37,001 bases of DNA from Deltaproteobacteria bacterium (GCA_019313905.1 JAFDAI010000011.1:1-37001), one strand, 5' to 3'. Numbered from the stretch's first letter, positions 1 through 8,408 are shown. The notes: a model not told the origin generated them from the letters alone. A program made the numbers and translations.

Positions 1-112
1 AGCGAACAGTATTATCGCCCTGCGCTGCAGTATTCTGAGCAACCGTTGGGAAGATTTTTGGGAGCACCGTGCGGCGGCGTGAAAATCGCCCTCATAAATT
101 TGTCGCACACCC
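1..112 (+). mobile_element. Right end of an insertion sequence: transposase C-terminus plus probable terminal repeat
   Basis: An open frame runs in from the left edge at base 2 and stops with TGA at 80-82. Its last residues read roughly IALRCSILSNRWEDFWEHR and then a short Ala run. The pattern 'ALRC..LS.RWEDFWE' resembles the C-terminus of ISKra4-like transposases as I remember them; this is memory, not a search. About 12 bases after the stop, 94-112 ends in TTTGTCGCACACCC, which reads GGGTGTGCGACAAA on the other strand and looks like an IS terminal inverted repeat. The element would end about 17 bases before the alr promoter. The rest lies outside the window, so neither the other end nor a target duplication can be checked. 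Confidence 0.5.
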
Positions 113-128
113 GTCTGTATCCTTTGCC

Positions 129-156
129 TTGACTTTCATTGTTGTTTTGGTAGTAT
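129..156 (+). promoter_or_regulatory. Sigma-70-like promoter of the alr-ddl-mla operon
   Basis: TTGACT (129-134) is separated by 16 bases from TAGTAT (151-156). This is the only promoter-like site seen between the IS end and the GTG start at 220. The next seven genes are all on this strand with small gaps, so this site may drive the whole group. Confidence 0.5.
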
Positions 157-219
157 CTTCGCGGTGTAAGGTATATGGATGGTTGAAAAGCAGGTTATGA
201 GATTCCGGGATGCAGGGTT

Positions 220-2199
220 GTGTTGAAAATGTCGTCAAAAGACCAAAGATACAGAAGCTGGGTGGAAATCGATCTGGATAGTTTCAGGCATAACTGGGAT
301 GAAATAAACAGGTTGGTGGGTTCCGGCGTAAAGGTTCTTCAGGTAGTGAAGGCGGATGCGTATGGCCATGGGGCGATTGAGATATCAAAGGCCGCCCTGA
401 AAAACGGTGTGTACGCCCTCGGAGTAGCCAATGCCGATGAAGGGGCACAGCTTCGTGTCGGCGGGATAGATGCACCCATTATAATATTGAGTCCTTCCAC
501 AGTTTATGAGATTGATGAAATCATCAAATACAACCTGATCCCTTCTGTATCAGATGTGCATTTTGCAGCCGAACTCAACAGAAAACTGATTGAAAGAGAC
601 GCGCAGCTTCCCGTTCATATTGAGATTGATACAGGGATGGGCAGAGGTGGAACCATATACAGTGACGCAATCGCCATGGTCAGGGATATCATCGCTCTCC
701 CCGGCATAAGAGTGGAGGGGATATTCTCCCAGATATTCTCCCACCTCTCTGTGAGCGAACTGGAAGATGATGAATATAATTCCCTCCAGTGGGAACTGTT
801 TGAAGATGTTGTAACAGGGTTGGAAAAAGAAGGAATATATATTCCCATGAAACATATATCCAACAGCGGCGGCGTGCTAAATTTTCCCCGGTTCAATCTG
901 GATATGGTGCGTCCCGGGATTATGACATACGGGGTATATCCCTCATCCGATATGACTCCAGTGGCGGATTTGATACCTGTGATGAGTTTCAGGACGAGGA
1001 TTGTAATCCTCAAGGATTTCCCCCCGGGATACAGTATAGGCTATGGCAGATCTCATGTCACAGAAGGGTCTGCGAGAATAGCGACAATACCGGTAGGGTA
1101 TGGAGATGGGTACGGCTTTATCATGTCGAATCAGGGGCAGGTTCTTATAAGGGGCGAAAGAGCACCCATTGCAGGGCGTATTTCCATGGATATGTGCACT
1201 GTGGATGTTACCCATATACCTGAATGTGAGATAGGCGATGAAGTCGTCCTTATGGGGATGCAGGGGGGAGAGTATATCCCGGCCGGTGAGATTGCCGGAA
1301 AGTCCGGGACGATAAGCTATGAGATCCTGTGTGCCCTGGGCAAGAGGGCACCCCGTGTCTTTGTGAATAAAGGAGAAGCCGATACGGTTGAACCGAAATT
1401 AAGAAGGATTTTTATCCCGGGCGAGGAAAAATCCATTGCCAGAATTGATAATATGATACGCGGTTGTCTCCAGGCCAGAACCAGTGACATGGAATTTGCC
1501 GACGCGATTTATTATGAGATGTTTGAGACACTTTTCGGCAGGGAAAACCGTCAGTTGGAATTGAGGATGGGCTTCAGATATGATATCAGGATAAGCGATC
1601 TCCCCGATGGAGAAAAAGGGATCGGTGACCCGGATGCGGATTATTTCAGGGTTACAACGCACATTGAGTATATAAAGACACTCAGAGACAAGTTCTTCAT
1701 CATAGGCTGCGCGCGGAATGACGCTCAGCTTTCGGCACTGTTTGAGGAGGAGAAATGCGAATACCGGTGGCTCCTCAACGGCACGGATAGTCCTTTCAGA
1801 GAAGGTGATTTCAGGGTGGCCTGTGTCAGGATCGATGGCAGGGATGCGCCTGTCATCAGCGCGGAAAATACGGACAGAGGATATGAGGTGCTGTGCGGTG
1901 GTGATGAGCTTGAGGAATATTTAAACAAACAGGTAAAGATAGAGATAGAGATAGAAACAAAGAAGCACAAAAGCAGTAAAATGTTTTCCGTCTACCTGGC
2001 CTATCCTACAAGGGGCATGAATGTCTCATTCAACTATGAGGAAACGGGGTTAAAGAATGTGAGAGAGGTAAGTTTTTTTGCTGGAAGACACCCATATCCG
2101 GAAATAAGAATGTATAAGGGAAAATCGATAGAACTAAACATTGGCGAGGGTGAATGGGTATTCCCCAACAGTGGTGTGACCTTTATCTGGGACCTGTAA
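220..2199 (+). CDS. alr: Alanine racemase with a large unknown C-terminal domain
   Basis: This is a PLP enzyme interconverting L- and D-alanine for peptidoglycan. Residues 1 to about 383 are a full Alr: the PLP lysine is K44 in VVKADAYGHG, R142 lies in TGMGRGG, the second catalytic base is Y275 in SIGYG, and ISMDMCTVD is the usual C-domain motif. Alr proteins are normally about 360-390 aa. This one continues for about 275 residues (384-659) with a Lys/Arg/Glu-rich helical stretch and then a probably beta-rich part ending near GVTFIWDL. I do not recognise that domain. A 12-bp in-frame tandem duplication (721-743) adds four residues (IFSQ) before the conserved H175. The start is GTG 220 or ATG 229; neither has a strong ribosome site. 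The gene heads an operon with two ddl-like genes, which fits a D-alanine role. The racemase call is firm; the extension's role is unknown. Confidence 0.93.
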   Translation: MLKMSSKDQRYRSWVEIDLDSFRHNWDEINRLVGSGVKVLQVVKADAYGHGAIEISKAALKNGVYALGVANADEGAQLRVGGIDAPIIILSPSTVYEIDEIIKYNLIPSVSDVHFAAELNRKLIERDAQLPVHIEIDTGMGRGGTIYSDAIAMVRDIIALPGIRVEGIFSQIFSHLSVSELEDDEYNSLQWELFEDVVTGLEKEGIYIPMKHISNSGGVLNFPRFNLDMVRPGIMTYGVYPSSDMTPVADLIPVMSFRTRIVILKDFPPGYSIGYGRSHVTEGSARIATIPVGYGDGYGFIMSNQGQVLIRGERAPIAGRISMDMCTVDVTHIPECEIGDEVVLMGMQGGEYIPAGEIAGKSGTISYEILCALGKRAPRVFVNKGEADTVEPKLRRIFIPGEEKSIARIDNMIRGCLQARTSDMEFADAIYYEMFETLFGRENRQLELRMGFRYDIRISDLPDGEKGIGDPDADYFRVTTHIEYIKTLRDKFFIIGCARNDAQLSALFEEEKCEYRWLLNGTDSPFREGDFRVACVRIDGRDAPVISAENTDRGYEVLCGGDELEEYLNKQVKIEIEIETKKHKSSKMFSVYLAYPTRGMNVSFNYEETGLKNVREVSFFAGRHPYPEIRMYKGKSIELNIGEGEWVFPNSGVTFIWDL

Positions 2200-2223
2200 G
2201 GTGTTGAAGGGAAAAGAGTCTTA

Positions 2224-3279
2224 ATGAAGTTACTGAGAGTCGGGATTATATTAGGCGGCATGTCTTCCGAGAAAGAGGTTTCATTGAACAGCGGCAGGAA
2301 TGTTTATGATAACCTGGACGGCGAAAAATATGAAGGTATTCCTATCTTTATGGATAGTGAGGGAAGATTGTGGATTATGCCGTGGCAGCTTGTATCCCAG
2401 AACACCACTACCGATATTTCAGAGCATCTTGAAAGAGACGCGAGGCGGATATCTTACGAACAGCTGAAGGATGAAATAGATTTTGCCTTCATTTCCCTCC
2501 ATGGAAAATATGGTGATGACGGGTGCATTCAGGGCCTTCTGGAGATCCTGGGGATTCCCTACACCGGTCCGGGTGTCCTGGCTTCTGCCTTGGGCATGGA
2601 TAAGAGCGCGCAGCAGAAGATACTGAGGGAAGCGGGAATCAATGTGCCTGAGAGTATGCTATTTGGGGAAGATGAATGGCTAAGGGACAAAAACCGTGTC
2701 AGGAAAAAGATAGCGGAGGCCTTTGATATCCCTTTTGTTGTAAAACCTGTCAGGGAAGGGTCAAGTATGGGAGTGACCATTGTAAGGAATGCGGACATGC
2801 TTGAGGATGGAATGTTCGGTGCCTTCAAGCTGGACAAGTATGTGCTGGTCGAGGAGTATCTCGAAGGCATTGAATTTTCATGCATCGTTCTGGAAAGGGA
2901 AAGTGGACCGGGTATCCTTGGGGTTACAGAGATCCATCCGCAGAGTGATTTTTACTCATACGATGATAAATATATGCCGGGGAGATGCAGCAAATTTACG
3001 CCCCCCAGGAATATCCCCGCCGATGTGGTTGATCGGATTAAAACAGATGTTATCAAGGCCTTCGAAACCCTGGGGTTCAGATCGTATGGACGTATAGACG
3101 GATTTGTCATGGAGGACGGCAGGGTTTTGATTACAGATCCCAATTCGTCTTCAGGGATGGCGCCCTCGTCTTTCTTCTTCGAACAGGCTGCGGAAGCCGG
3201 CATGCTTCCATCCATGATGATATCTGAGCTTATAGAGGCTTCAGTCAGGGTTCATGAAGAAAAGAGGGGACCGTTATAG
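2224..3279 (+). CDS. D-alanine--D-alanine ligase-like ATP-grasp protein, copy A
   Basis: This is an ATP-grasp ligase of the Ddl family, which joins two D-alanines with ATP. Family motifs are present: GGMSSEKEVSL, HGKYGDDGCIQ, YTGPGVLASALGMDK, VVKPVREGSSMGV and EEYLEGIEF. The Ddl triad (E15/S150/Y216 in E. coli DdlB) is kept as E16, S180 and Y250, the last in FYSYDDKY. The metal-binding end is altered: the usual E-x-N-T-x-P-G-M-T reads D305-P-N307-S-S-S-G-M-A, so one Glu ligand is Asp and the Pro and Thr are lost. R290 and D292 are kept. It follows alr by 24 bp. Its C-terminal EEKRGPL is echoed by the next gene's SEKKGPL, supporting tandem duplication. It may be a weak or specialised Ddl, or ligate another D-amino acid. 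Confidence 0.85.
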   Translation: MKLLRVGIILGGMSSEKEVSLNSGRNVYDNLDGEKYEGIPIFMDSEGRLWIMPWQLVSQNTTTDISEHLERDARRISYEQLKDEIDFAFISLHGKYGDDGCIQGLLEILGIPYTGPGVLASALGMDKSAQQKILREAGINVPESMLFGEDEWLRDKNRVRKKIAEAFDIPFVVKPVREGSSMGVTIVRNADMLEDGMFGAFKLDKYVLVEEYLEGIEFSCIVLERESGPGILGVTEIHPQSDFYSYDDKYMPGRCSKFTPPRNIPADVVDRIKTDVIKAFETLGFRSYGRIDGFVMEDGRVLITDPNSSSGMAPSSFFFEQAAEAGMLPSMMISELIEASVRVHEEKRGPL

Positions 3280-4422
3280 TTGGAAATAGTGACGAAGGAT
3301 GCAGCACGACGCAGTCCCGCTGAGAGGGACTTACAAAGCTATCTGGAAAGGCAGTCTGTGAATTTGGAACATCAGGAAAAGATAAGGGTCGGCATTATAA
3401 TGGGGGGAATTTCTTCAGAGAGAGAGATATCTCTTGAGAGCGGGAGAAATATATTCAGCAAAATAGACAGGAAAAAATATCTTCCCATATCTATATTTAT
3501 GGATAGCAGCGGTTTTTTGTGGGAAATACCGGTCAAGATGTTGATGAGGAACTCTACCGGAGATATCGAATGCGATCTGGAGGATGAGGCGAAAAGGATT
3601 CCGTATGAGGAACTGAAGACTCTTGTGGATATAGTATATCTGGGACTCCACGGCAAATATGGCGAAGATGGTTGTATCCAGGGGCTTCTGGAGCTTCTGA
3701 ATGTACCCTATGTGGGTTCCGGTGTTCTTGCGTCAGCGCTTGGTATGGACAAATATGCCTCCAGAAAAGTCCTTGCGATGAGCGGGATAGATGTTCCACG
3801 TACTGTAGCTGTTTCTATCGGGCGATGGAAAGGCGGAAGAGAAGATATCCTCAAGGAGATAGAAAAAGAGATCGGCCTGCCCTGTGTTGTCAAACCTGCC
3901 CGGGAGGGGTGTAGTACCGCTGTCAGAAAGGTTTTATCGCTGGAGGATGTCTGCAATGCGGTTACAGATGCCTTTGATTGGGACAATGTGGCGCTGGTCG
4001 AAGAATTCATTGAGGGAATGGAGGTAACATGTGGTATTACAGGAAACAATATGCCTGTCGCCCTCGTGCCCTCAGAGACGATACCGACAAGAGGGGTTCT
4101 TTCGCTGGAAGACAAATTCCTGTACGGTCAGGGAGAGAACAAGACGCCCGCAAGATTGCCGGAGGATGTCCTGAAAAGAATACAGGATGTAGCTGTAAAG
4201 GCATTTCTAGCTCTGGGCCTGAAGGCTTACGCGAGGATAGATATGTTTGTGCCGGGTGATGGGCGGATAGTGGTACTTGAACCGAACAGCCTGCCCGGGA
4301 TGACGCCTTCTACGGTGCTTTTCCACCAGGCGGCGGCTTCAGGGATTACGCAGCCTGAACTGATCAGCAGGATTATACAATTATCTTTCGAGGCACACTC
4401 GGAGAAGAAGGGACCGCTGTAG
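3280..4422 (+). CDS. D-alanine--D-alanine ligase-like ATP-grasp protein, copy B, with altered triad
   Basis: This is the second Ddl-family ligase, directly abutting copy A. It keeps GGISSEREISL (E47), HGKYGEDGCIQ, YVGSGVLASALGMDK, R319/D321 and a canonical metal end, E334-P-N336-S-L-P-G-M-T. Two of the three triad residues differ from DdlB: the Ser of EGSS is Cys211 (codon TGT at 3910) and the Tyr of the omega-loop K-Y pair is Phe280 (LEDKF, codon TTC at 4117). In known enzymes Phe at this Tyr position is linked to D-Ala-D-lactate-forming ligases of Leuconostoc and to depsipeptide activity in DdlB mutants. The true product here is unknown. The start is TTG 3280 after AGAGGGGA, or GTG 3358 (residue 27) after GGAAAGG with 6-base spacing; the latter would give a length close to copy A. 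Confidence 0.85.
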   Translation: MEIVTKDAARRSPAERDLQSYLERQSVNLEHQEKIRVGIIMGGISSEREISLESGRNIFSKIDRKKYLPISIFMDSSGFLWEIPVKMLMRNSTGDIECDLEDEAKRIPYEELKTLVDIVYLGLHGKYGEDGCIQGLLELLNVPYVGSGVLASALGMDKYASRKVLAMSGIDVPRTVAVSIGRWKGGREDILKEIEKEIGLPCVVKPAREGCSTAVRKVLSLEDVCNAVTDAFDWDNVALVEEFIEGMEVTCGITGNNMPVALVPSETIPTRGVLSLEDKFLYGQGENKTPARLPEDVLKRIQDVAVKAFLALGLKAYARIDMFVPGDGRIVVLEPNSLPGMTPSTVLFHQAAASGITQPELISRIIQLSFEAHSEKKGPL

Positions 4423-4440
4423 AGTGGCCGCCGGTGTTTT

Positions 4441-5220
4441 ATGAATAAGATTGCCGCGACAGTTGATAATTTTGGAAGGTCCATCCTGGATAACATCGAG
4501 GAAATGGGGAGGATTCTTATCCTGTTCCTCTCCGTTCTGGTGTGGATGGTACGGCCCCCGCTGAAACTGCGCCTGATTTTCAAGCAGATGGAGTTTGTCG
4601 GCGTCAAATCTATTTTTGTCGTTGTCCTTACGGGTACATTTACCGGTATGGTCATGGCCCTGCAGGGTTATTACGGTTTCCGGATGTTCAATGCGGAGAG
4701 CCTGGTTGGTTCCACCGTCGCGTTGGGAATGACCAGAGAGCTGGGCCCTGTTCTCACCGCTCTGATGGTGACTGCCAGGGCCGGCTCGGCCATGGCTGCG
4801 GAACTGGGAACGATGCGTGTGACTGAACAGATAGACGCCCTGTATGTCATGGCCGCGAATCCCGTTAAACATCTTATAGTCCCAAGAATAATCGCGGGAG
4901 TGGTAATGCTTCCCGCCCTTACCATTGTGTCTGACTTTATGGGAATTCTGGGGGGATATTTTGTCGGTGTGCCCATTCTGGGTATTAATTCAGGCGCTTT
5001 TGTAAATAATATCACTAAACTTGTAGATCTGGGTGATATTTACAATGGCCTGATTAAGGCGGCATTTTTTGGGCTCATCCTGTCTTTGATAGGGTGTTAC
5101 AAAGGGTTTAACACAACCGGAGGGGCTGAAGGTGTGGGAAGGGCTACCACGGAGGCGGTGGTTCTTGCATCCGTGTCGATCCTGATAAGTGACTACTTTC
5201 TGACAGCCATCATGTTTTAG
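4441..5220 (+). CDS. mlaE: MlaE-family ABC transporter permease
   Basis: This is the inner-membrane permease of an MCE/Mla lipid transporter, which moves phospholipids between the inner and outer membrane. The 259-aa length is typical. Family signatures include a TFTGMVMALQGY segment, the conserved block around LGMTRELGPVLTALMV with ARAGSAMAAELGTM, and ANPVKHLIVPR. About five to six hydrophobic segments are visible. It starts 19 bp after copy B of the ligase. mlaF follows 3 bp after its stop, suggesting translational coupling. No strong ribosome site is seen before ATG 4441. Confidence 0.92.
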   Translation: MNKIAATVDNFGRSILDNIEEMGRILILFLSVLVWMVRPPLKLRLIFKQMEFVGVKSIFVVVLTGTFTGMVMALQGYYGFRMFNAESLVGSTVALGMTRELGPVLTALMVTARAGSAMAAELGTMRVTEQIDALYVMAANPVKHLIVPRIIAGVVMLPALTIVSDFMGILGGYFVGVPILGINSGAFVNNITKLVDLGDIYNGLIKAAFFGLILSLIGCYKGFNTTGGAEGVGRATTEAVVLASVSILISDYFLTAIMF

Positions 5221-5223
5221 ATA

Positions 5224-5970
5224 ATGATTAAACTTGTTGAAATACATAAGTCTTTTGGGCGGCAAAAAGTTCTGAATGGCCTGAACCTTGATATCGAAGA
5301 CGGTGAAACCACCGTTATTATTGGTGGTAGTGGTGGGGGAAAGAGTGTTCTCCTGAAACATATTATCGGCCTCTTAAAACCTGACAGCGGGCAGGTGATT
5401 GTTGACGGTGTTGATATTGCCTCGCTTAACGACAGAGATTTGAATGAAGTGAGAAAGAAATTTGGGATGCTCTTTCAGGAGGCTGCGCTTTTTGATTCAA
5501 TGAACGTAATGGGAAATGTTGCTTTTCCTTTAAGGGAACATACCGGAAAGAAAGAGAAGGAGATAAGGGAAATAGTAGGGGGAAGGTTGAAGGCAGTTGG
5601 TCTTACCGGTGTTGAGGACAAGATGCCTTCAGAGTTGAGCGGAGGTATGAGGAAAAGAGTGGGGCTTGCCAGGGCGATTGCCATGCATCCCCAGATTGTT
5701 CTGTTTGATGAACCCACTACAGGCTTGGATCCTGTTATGACGGAGGCAATAAACGAACTTATTATTGAAACACAGAAAAATTTTGACCTGACCTGCGTGG
5801 TCATAAGCCATGATGTCCAGTCAATTTTTACGGTGGGCCATAAAATAGCCATGCTTTATGAAGGCAGGATTATAGAATATGGAACTCCCGAGAAGATAAA
5901 GATGTCCTCAAATCCTGTGCTGAGGCAATTTCTTTCCGGGAGCCTTGAAGGTCCGATAAGTGTGATTTAA
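5224..5970 (+). CDS. mlaF: MlaF-family ABC transporter ATPase
   Basis: This is the cytoplasmic ATPase that powers the MlaE/MlaD complex. It shows a Walker A GGSGGGKS at about residues 34-41, a Q-loop in FGMLFQEAALFDSM, an LSGGMRKRVGLARAI signature, Walker B LFDEPTTGLDP and the switch His in VISHDV. The 248-aa length fits MlaF. It lies between mlaE and mlaD, the standard order. MlaB- and MlaC-like genes are not present in this window. Confidence 0.94.
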   Translation: MIKLVEIHKSFGRQKVLNGLNLDIEDGETTVIIGGSGGGKSVLLKHIIGLLKPDSGQVIVDGVDIASLNDRDLNEVRKKFGMLFQEAALFDSMNVMGNVAFPLREHTGKKEKEIREIVGGRLKAVGLTGVEDKMPSELSGGMRKRVGLARAIAMHPQIVLFDEPTTGLDPVMTEAINELIIETQKNFDLTCVVISHDVQSIFTVGHKIAMLYEGRIIEYGTPEKIKMSSNPVLRQFLSGSLEGPISVI

Positions 5971-6003
5971 GTGACAACTTAGCAGTTACAAATGGAGAAT
6001 GAA

Positions 6004-7431
6004 ATGTTTTCAATCAGCGCAGAGGCAAAGGTAGGGTTATTCGTTCTGGTAGCATTGATTGTATTGGGGTACATGTCCTTCAGGGTTGGTGAGTACGGAT
6101 TCGGCCTTAAAAAAGGATATCTGGTGAATGTGGTATTTGACAGTGCGACAGGCCTTGAAAAGGATGCCTCGGTACAGATAGCGGGTGTTGAGGTGGGAAG
6201 GGTAGAGAAGATATCCCTCAGAAATGGTAAGGCCCTGGTTACGTTGAGGATGCTCCCGTCGGTAAAACTGGAAAAGGATGTGGAGGCCAGGATAAAGTCG
6301 TACGGTATATTGGGTGATAAATATGTCGATATTGTACCTGGAACAGAGGGTGAGGCATATATCGTGGCAGGCGGGGATATTACCAGAACGGAGCGGCAGG
6401 CTGATATTGACAAGCTCTTAAGTGAGCTTGGTTATATAGCTGCCGATGTGTTGGAGGTAACGGCCTCACTGAAAAAAGTTGTCGGTAGCGTTGAAGGAGA
6501 AGCAAATCTCAAGGCAATAATAGAAAATACCAGGTCCATTACCGAAAATCTGAACAGGGTCGTAACACAGAACGACGAAAAGCTCAATCTGATGATAGCC
6601 AATCTCGGCGAGGCATCGGCAGAGATGAGGAAGGCTTTTGCGGCGCTGAACAGTGTTGTGGAAAAGATTGACGGTGGAGAAGGCACAATAGGCCAGTTAG
6701 TCAAGAATAGGGATGTCTTTGATAATCTGGATCAAACACTTGCTTCGATCAGGGACATAACCGACAAGATTAACGAGGGGGAGGGTACAATAGGGAAACT
6801 GATCAATGACGAAGATACCGTGGATAATCTGAACGCGAGCATGAAAAGCCTCGAAAAAAGCATGGATGGGATAGACCGGTACGTGTCGAAGACCGAGCAG
6901 TTTAAGACCTTTCTTAGCTACAGGGGGGAATACCTGTTCGACGGCGGTGACGGGAAGGGATACTTTGACCTGACGATACGTCCGAAGGAAGATAAATTCT
7001 ATATTCTTGGCCTGGTGGCCGATCCCAAGGGCAGACAGACGGTAACCGATACCACGGAGGGAGGAGAGACAACGCGAACCGAAAAGTGGGAGAGAGACGA
7101 GCTTCTGTTTACCGCACAGATTGGCAAGAGATTCAAAGATATAGCTTTAAGAGGAGGAATTTTTGAATCAACGGGTGGGGTTGGAATAGACTACTTTGCT
7201 TTTGACGATAATCTGCAACTTACATTTGAGGCCTTTGACTTTGATAATAACAAAAACGCGCATCTCAAGGCATATGCTGAGTACAAGCTCTTTAAACATA
7301 TCTATCTCCTGGCGGGCTGGGATGATTTTATAAGTAACGAGGGGAATGAGTCTCCATTTGCCGGTTTCTCGATAAAATTTGAAGACGAGGACATCAAATA
7401 TCTACTCGGGAGTGTCCCGATACCGAATTAG
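6004..7431 (+). CDS. mlaD: MlaD-type MCE protein with repeat linker and C-terminal beta-rich domain
   Basis: This is a membrane-anchored substrate-binding subunit of the MCE lipid transporter. ATG 6004 is preferred because GGAG lies 6 bases upstream; ATG 5992, four codons earlier, has no ribosome site. An N-terminal membrane segment (about residues 8-27) precedes an MCE domain (about 37-115) with GLEKDASVQIAGVEVGRV and KSYGILGDKYVDI. Residues 140-295 are helical and contain a duplicated unit, GEGTIGQLVK...FDNL and GEGTIGKLIN...VDNL. Residues 305-475 are rich in alternating aromatic and polar residues (YFDLTIRP, YAEYKLFKHIYLLAGW) and look like beta-strands. E. coli MlaD is about 183 aa, so this is a long-form protein, perhaps reaching toward the outer membrane. 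Confidence 0.88.
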   Translation: MFSISAEAKVGLFVLVALIVLGYMSFRVGEYGFGLKKGYLVNVVFDSATGLEKDASVQIAGVEVGRVEKISLRNGKALVTLRMLPSVKLEKDVEARIKSYGILGDKYVDIVPGTEGEAYIVAGGDITRTERQADIDKLLSELGYIAADVLEVTASLKKVVGSVEGEANLKAIIENTRSITENLNRVVTQNDEKLNLMIANLGEASAEMRKAFAALNSVVEKIDGGEGTIGQLVKNRDVFDNLDQTLASIRDITDKINEGEGTIGKLINDEDTVDNLNASMKSLEKSMDGIDRYVSKTEQFKTFLSYRGEYLFDGGDGKGYFDLTIRPKEDKFYILGLVADPKGRQTVTDTTEGGETTRTEKWERDELLFTAQIGKRFKDIALRGGIFESTGGVGIDYFAFDDNLQLTFEAFDFDNNKNAHLKAYAEYKLFKHIYLLAGWDDFISNEGNESPFAGFSIKFEDEDIKYLLGSVPIPN

Positions 7432-7457
7432 CAGATCAGCTAATAGAGAGGATCGAT

Positions 7458-8348
7458 ATGAAAAAGAGGATACTTATTTTCTTCGTTCTTTTGCCGTTTC
7501 TGTTCCTTATATTTACTGGTATTGTCTGCGCGGACGATCTTCAGACTGAAGCAATGGTCCGTGATCTTGAGATACGATCAGTTATCCAGTTAATAGATGT
7601 TTACGCGTATCCCCCTGAAGGAGGGGAGACAGGACAGATTCGTGGGAAGATGCTCTCAAAGGCAAGGGGGAGCATTTTTGAGAGGGCAAAGAAGTATCTT
7701 GATTCCAAAACAAAGATTGCCGGTATCAACCTTAAATACAAAATCATCAAAAACAAAACGGGCCATTTTGTTACCATTCTGAACGTGAAGAATTATGATG
7801 TTGATGATAAGGGCCGCTACCACGCGCGTATGCAGGGAGAGGTAAAATACCGGCTTGAAGACCTGACATATGGGAAGGACAGGCTGCGGACTGTATTGAT
7901 GAAACCTGCAGCGCCTCTTACCGTGGAGGTATGGACGGATAAAAGAAAATATAGCGAGGGCGAACCCGTAAAGATATTCTTTAAGGGAAACAGAGATTTC
8001 TACGGCAAAATAGTGAAAGTGGGTGTAAAGGGCAGGGTTTTTCAACTGTTACCCAATAATTACAGGCAAATTTCCTTCTTTAAGGAAAGTAGAGTTTATA
8101 CTATTCCGGATGAGGGGGACAGGTTTAACCTTGAAGTTCATTCTCCCTTCGGGGAGGAGAAGGTCATTGTGTACGCGTCCGATCTACCCCTCAGTTTGAG
8201 AAACATGAAAACCGTGGCAGGCGGACTTTATGCCTACAGGGGAAAAGAAAGTTCCCTCGGTAAAAGTGTAAGAAAGAGCATTTCAATTCCCGAAGGTGGA
8301 ACTGCAGAATTCTGCGAGTCTGTCTGGAAGATAAAGAAGGTTTTCTGA
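7458..8348 (+). CDS. Secreted DUF4384-domain protein
   Basis: An N-terminal signal peptide (KKR followed by a 20-residue hydrophobic stretch, probable cleavage after VCA) points to the periplasm or cell surface. The C-terminal half contains LTVEVWTDKRKYSEGEPVKIFF and GRVFQLLPN, typical of the beta-rich DUF4384 domain, whose function is not known. A conventional lipobox is not seen; the Cys sits in GIVCA. The gene follows mlaD by 26 bp with AGAGG before the start, so it is probably the last member of the operon. It may be an accessory to the lipid transporter, which is inference from position only. Confidence 0.75.
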   Translation: MKKRILIFFVLLPFLFLIFTGIVCADDLQTEAMVRDLEIRSVIQLIDVYAYPPEGGETGQIRGKMLSKARGSIFERAKKYLDSKTKIAGINLKYKIIKNKTGHFVTILNVKNYDVDDKGRYHARMQGEVKYRLEDLTYGKDRLRTVLMKPAAPLTVEVWTDKRKYSEGEPVKIFFKGNRDFYGKIVKVGVKGRVFQLLPNNYRQISFFKESRVYTIPDEGDRFNLEVHSPFGEEKVIVYASDLPLSLRNMKTVAGGLYAYRGKESSLGKSVRKSISIPEGGTAEFCESVWKIKKVF

Positions 8349-8380
8349 TAGTATATGAAGATACTTGCAAAGATCTCGTA

Positions 8381-8408
8381 TTGACATTTACCGATTTGGA
8401 TATATATT
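8381..8408 (+). promoter_or_regulatory. Sigma-70-like promoter ahead of the HExxH protein gene
   Basis: TTGACA (8381-8386) is followed by a 16-base spacer and TATATT (8403-8408). It lies 32 bp upstream of the ATG at 8440 and suggests that this gene is transcribed separately from the alr-mla operon. Confidence 0.6.

Noticed and set aside
1-132. A second open frame from the left edge to a TGA at 130-132
   Set aside because: The overlapping frame ending at 82 carries the transposase-like residues; this one has no recognisable pattern and runs into the promoter.
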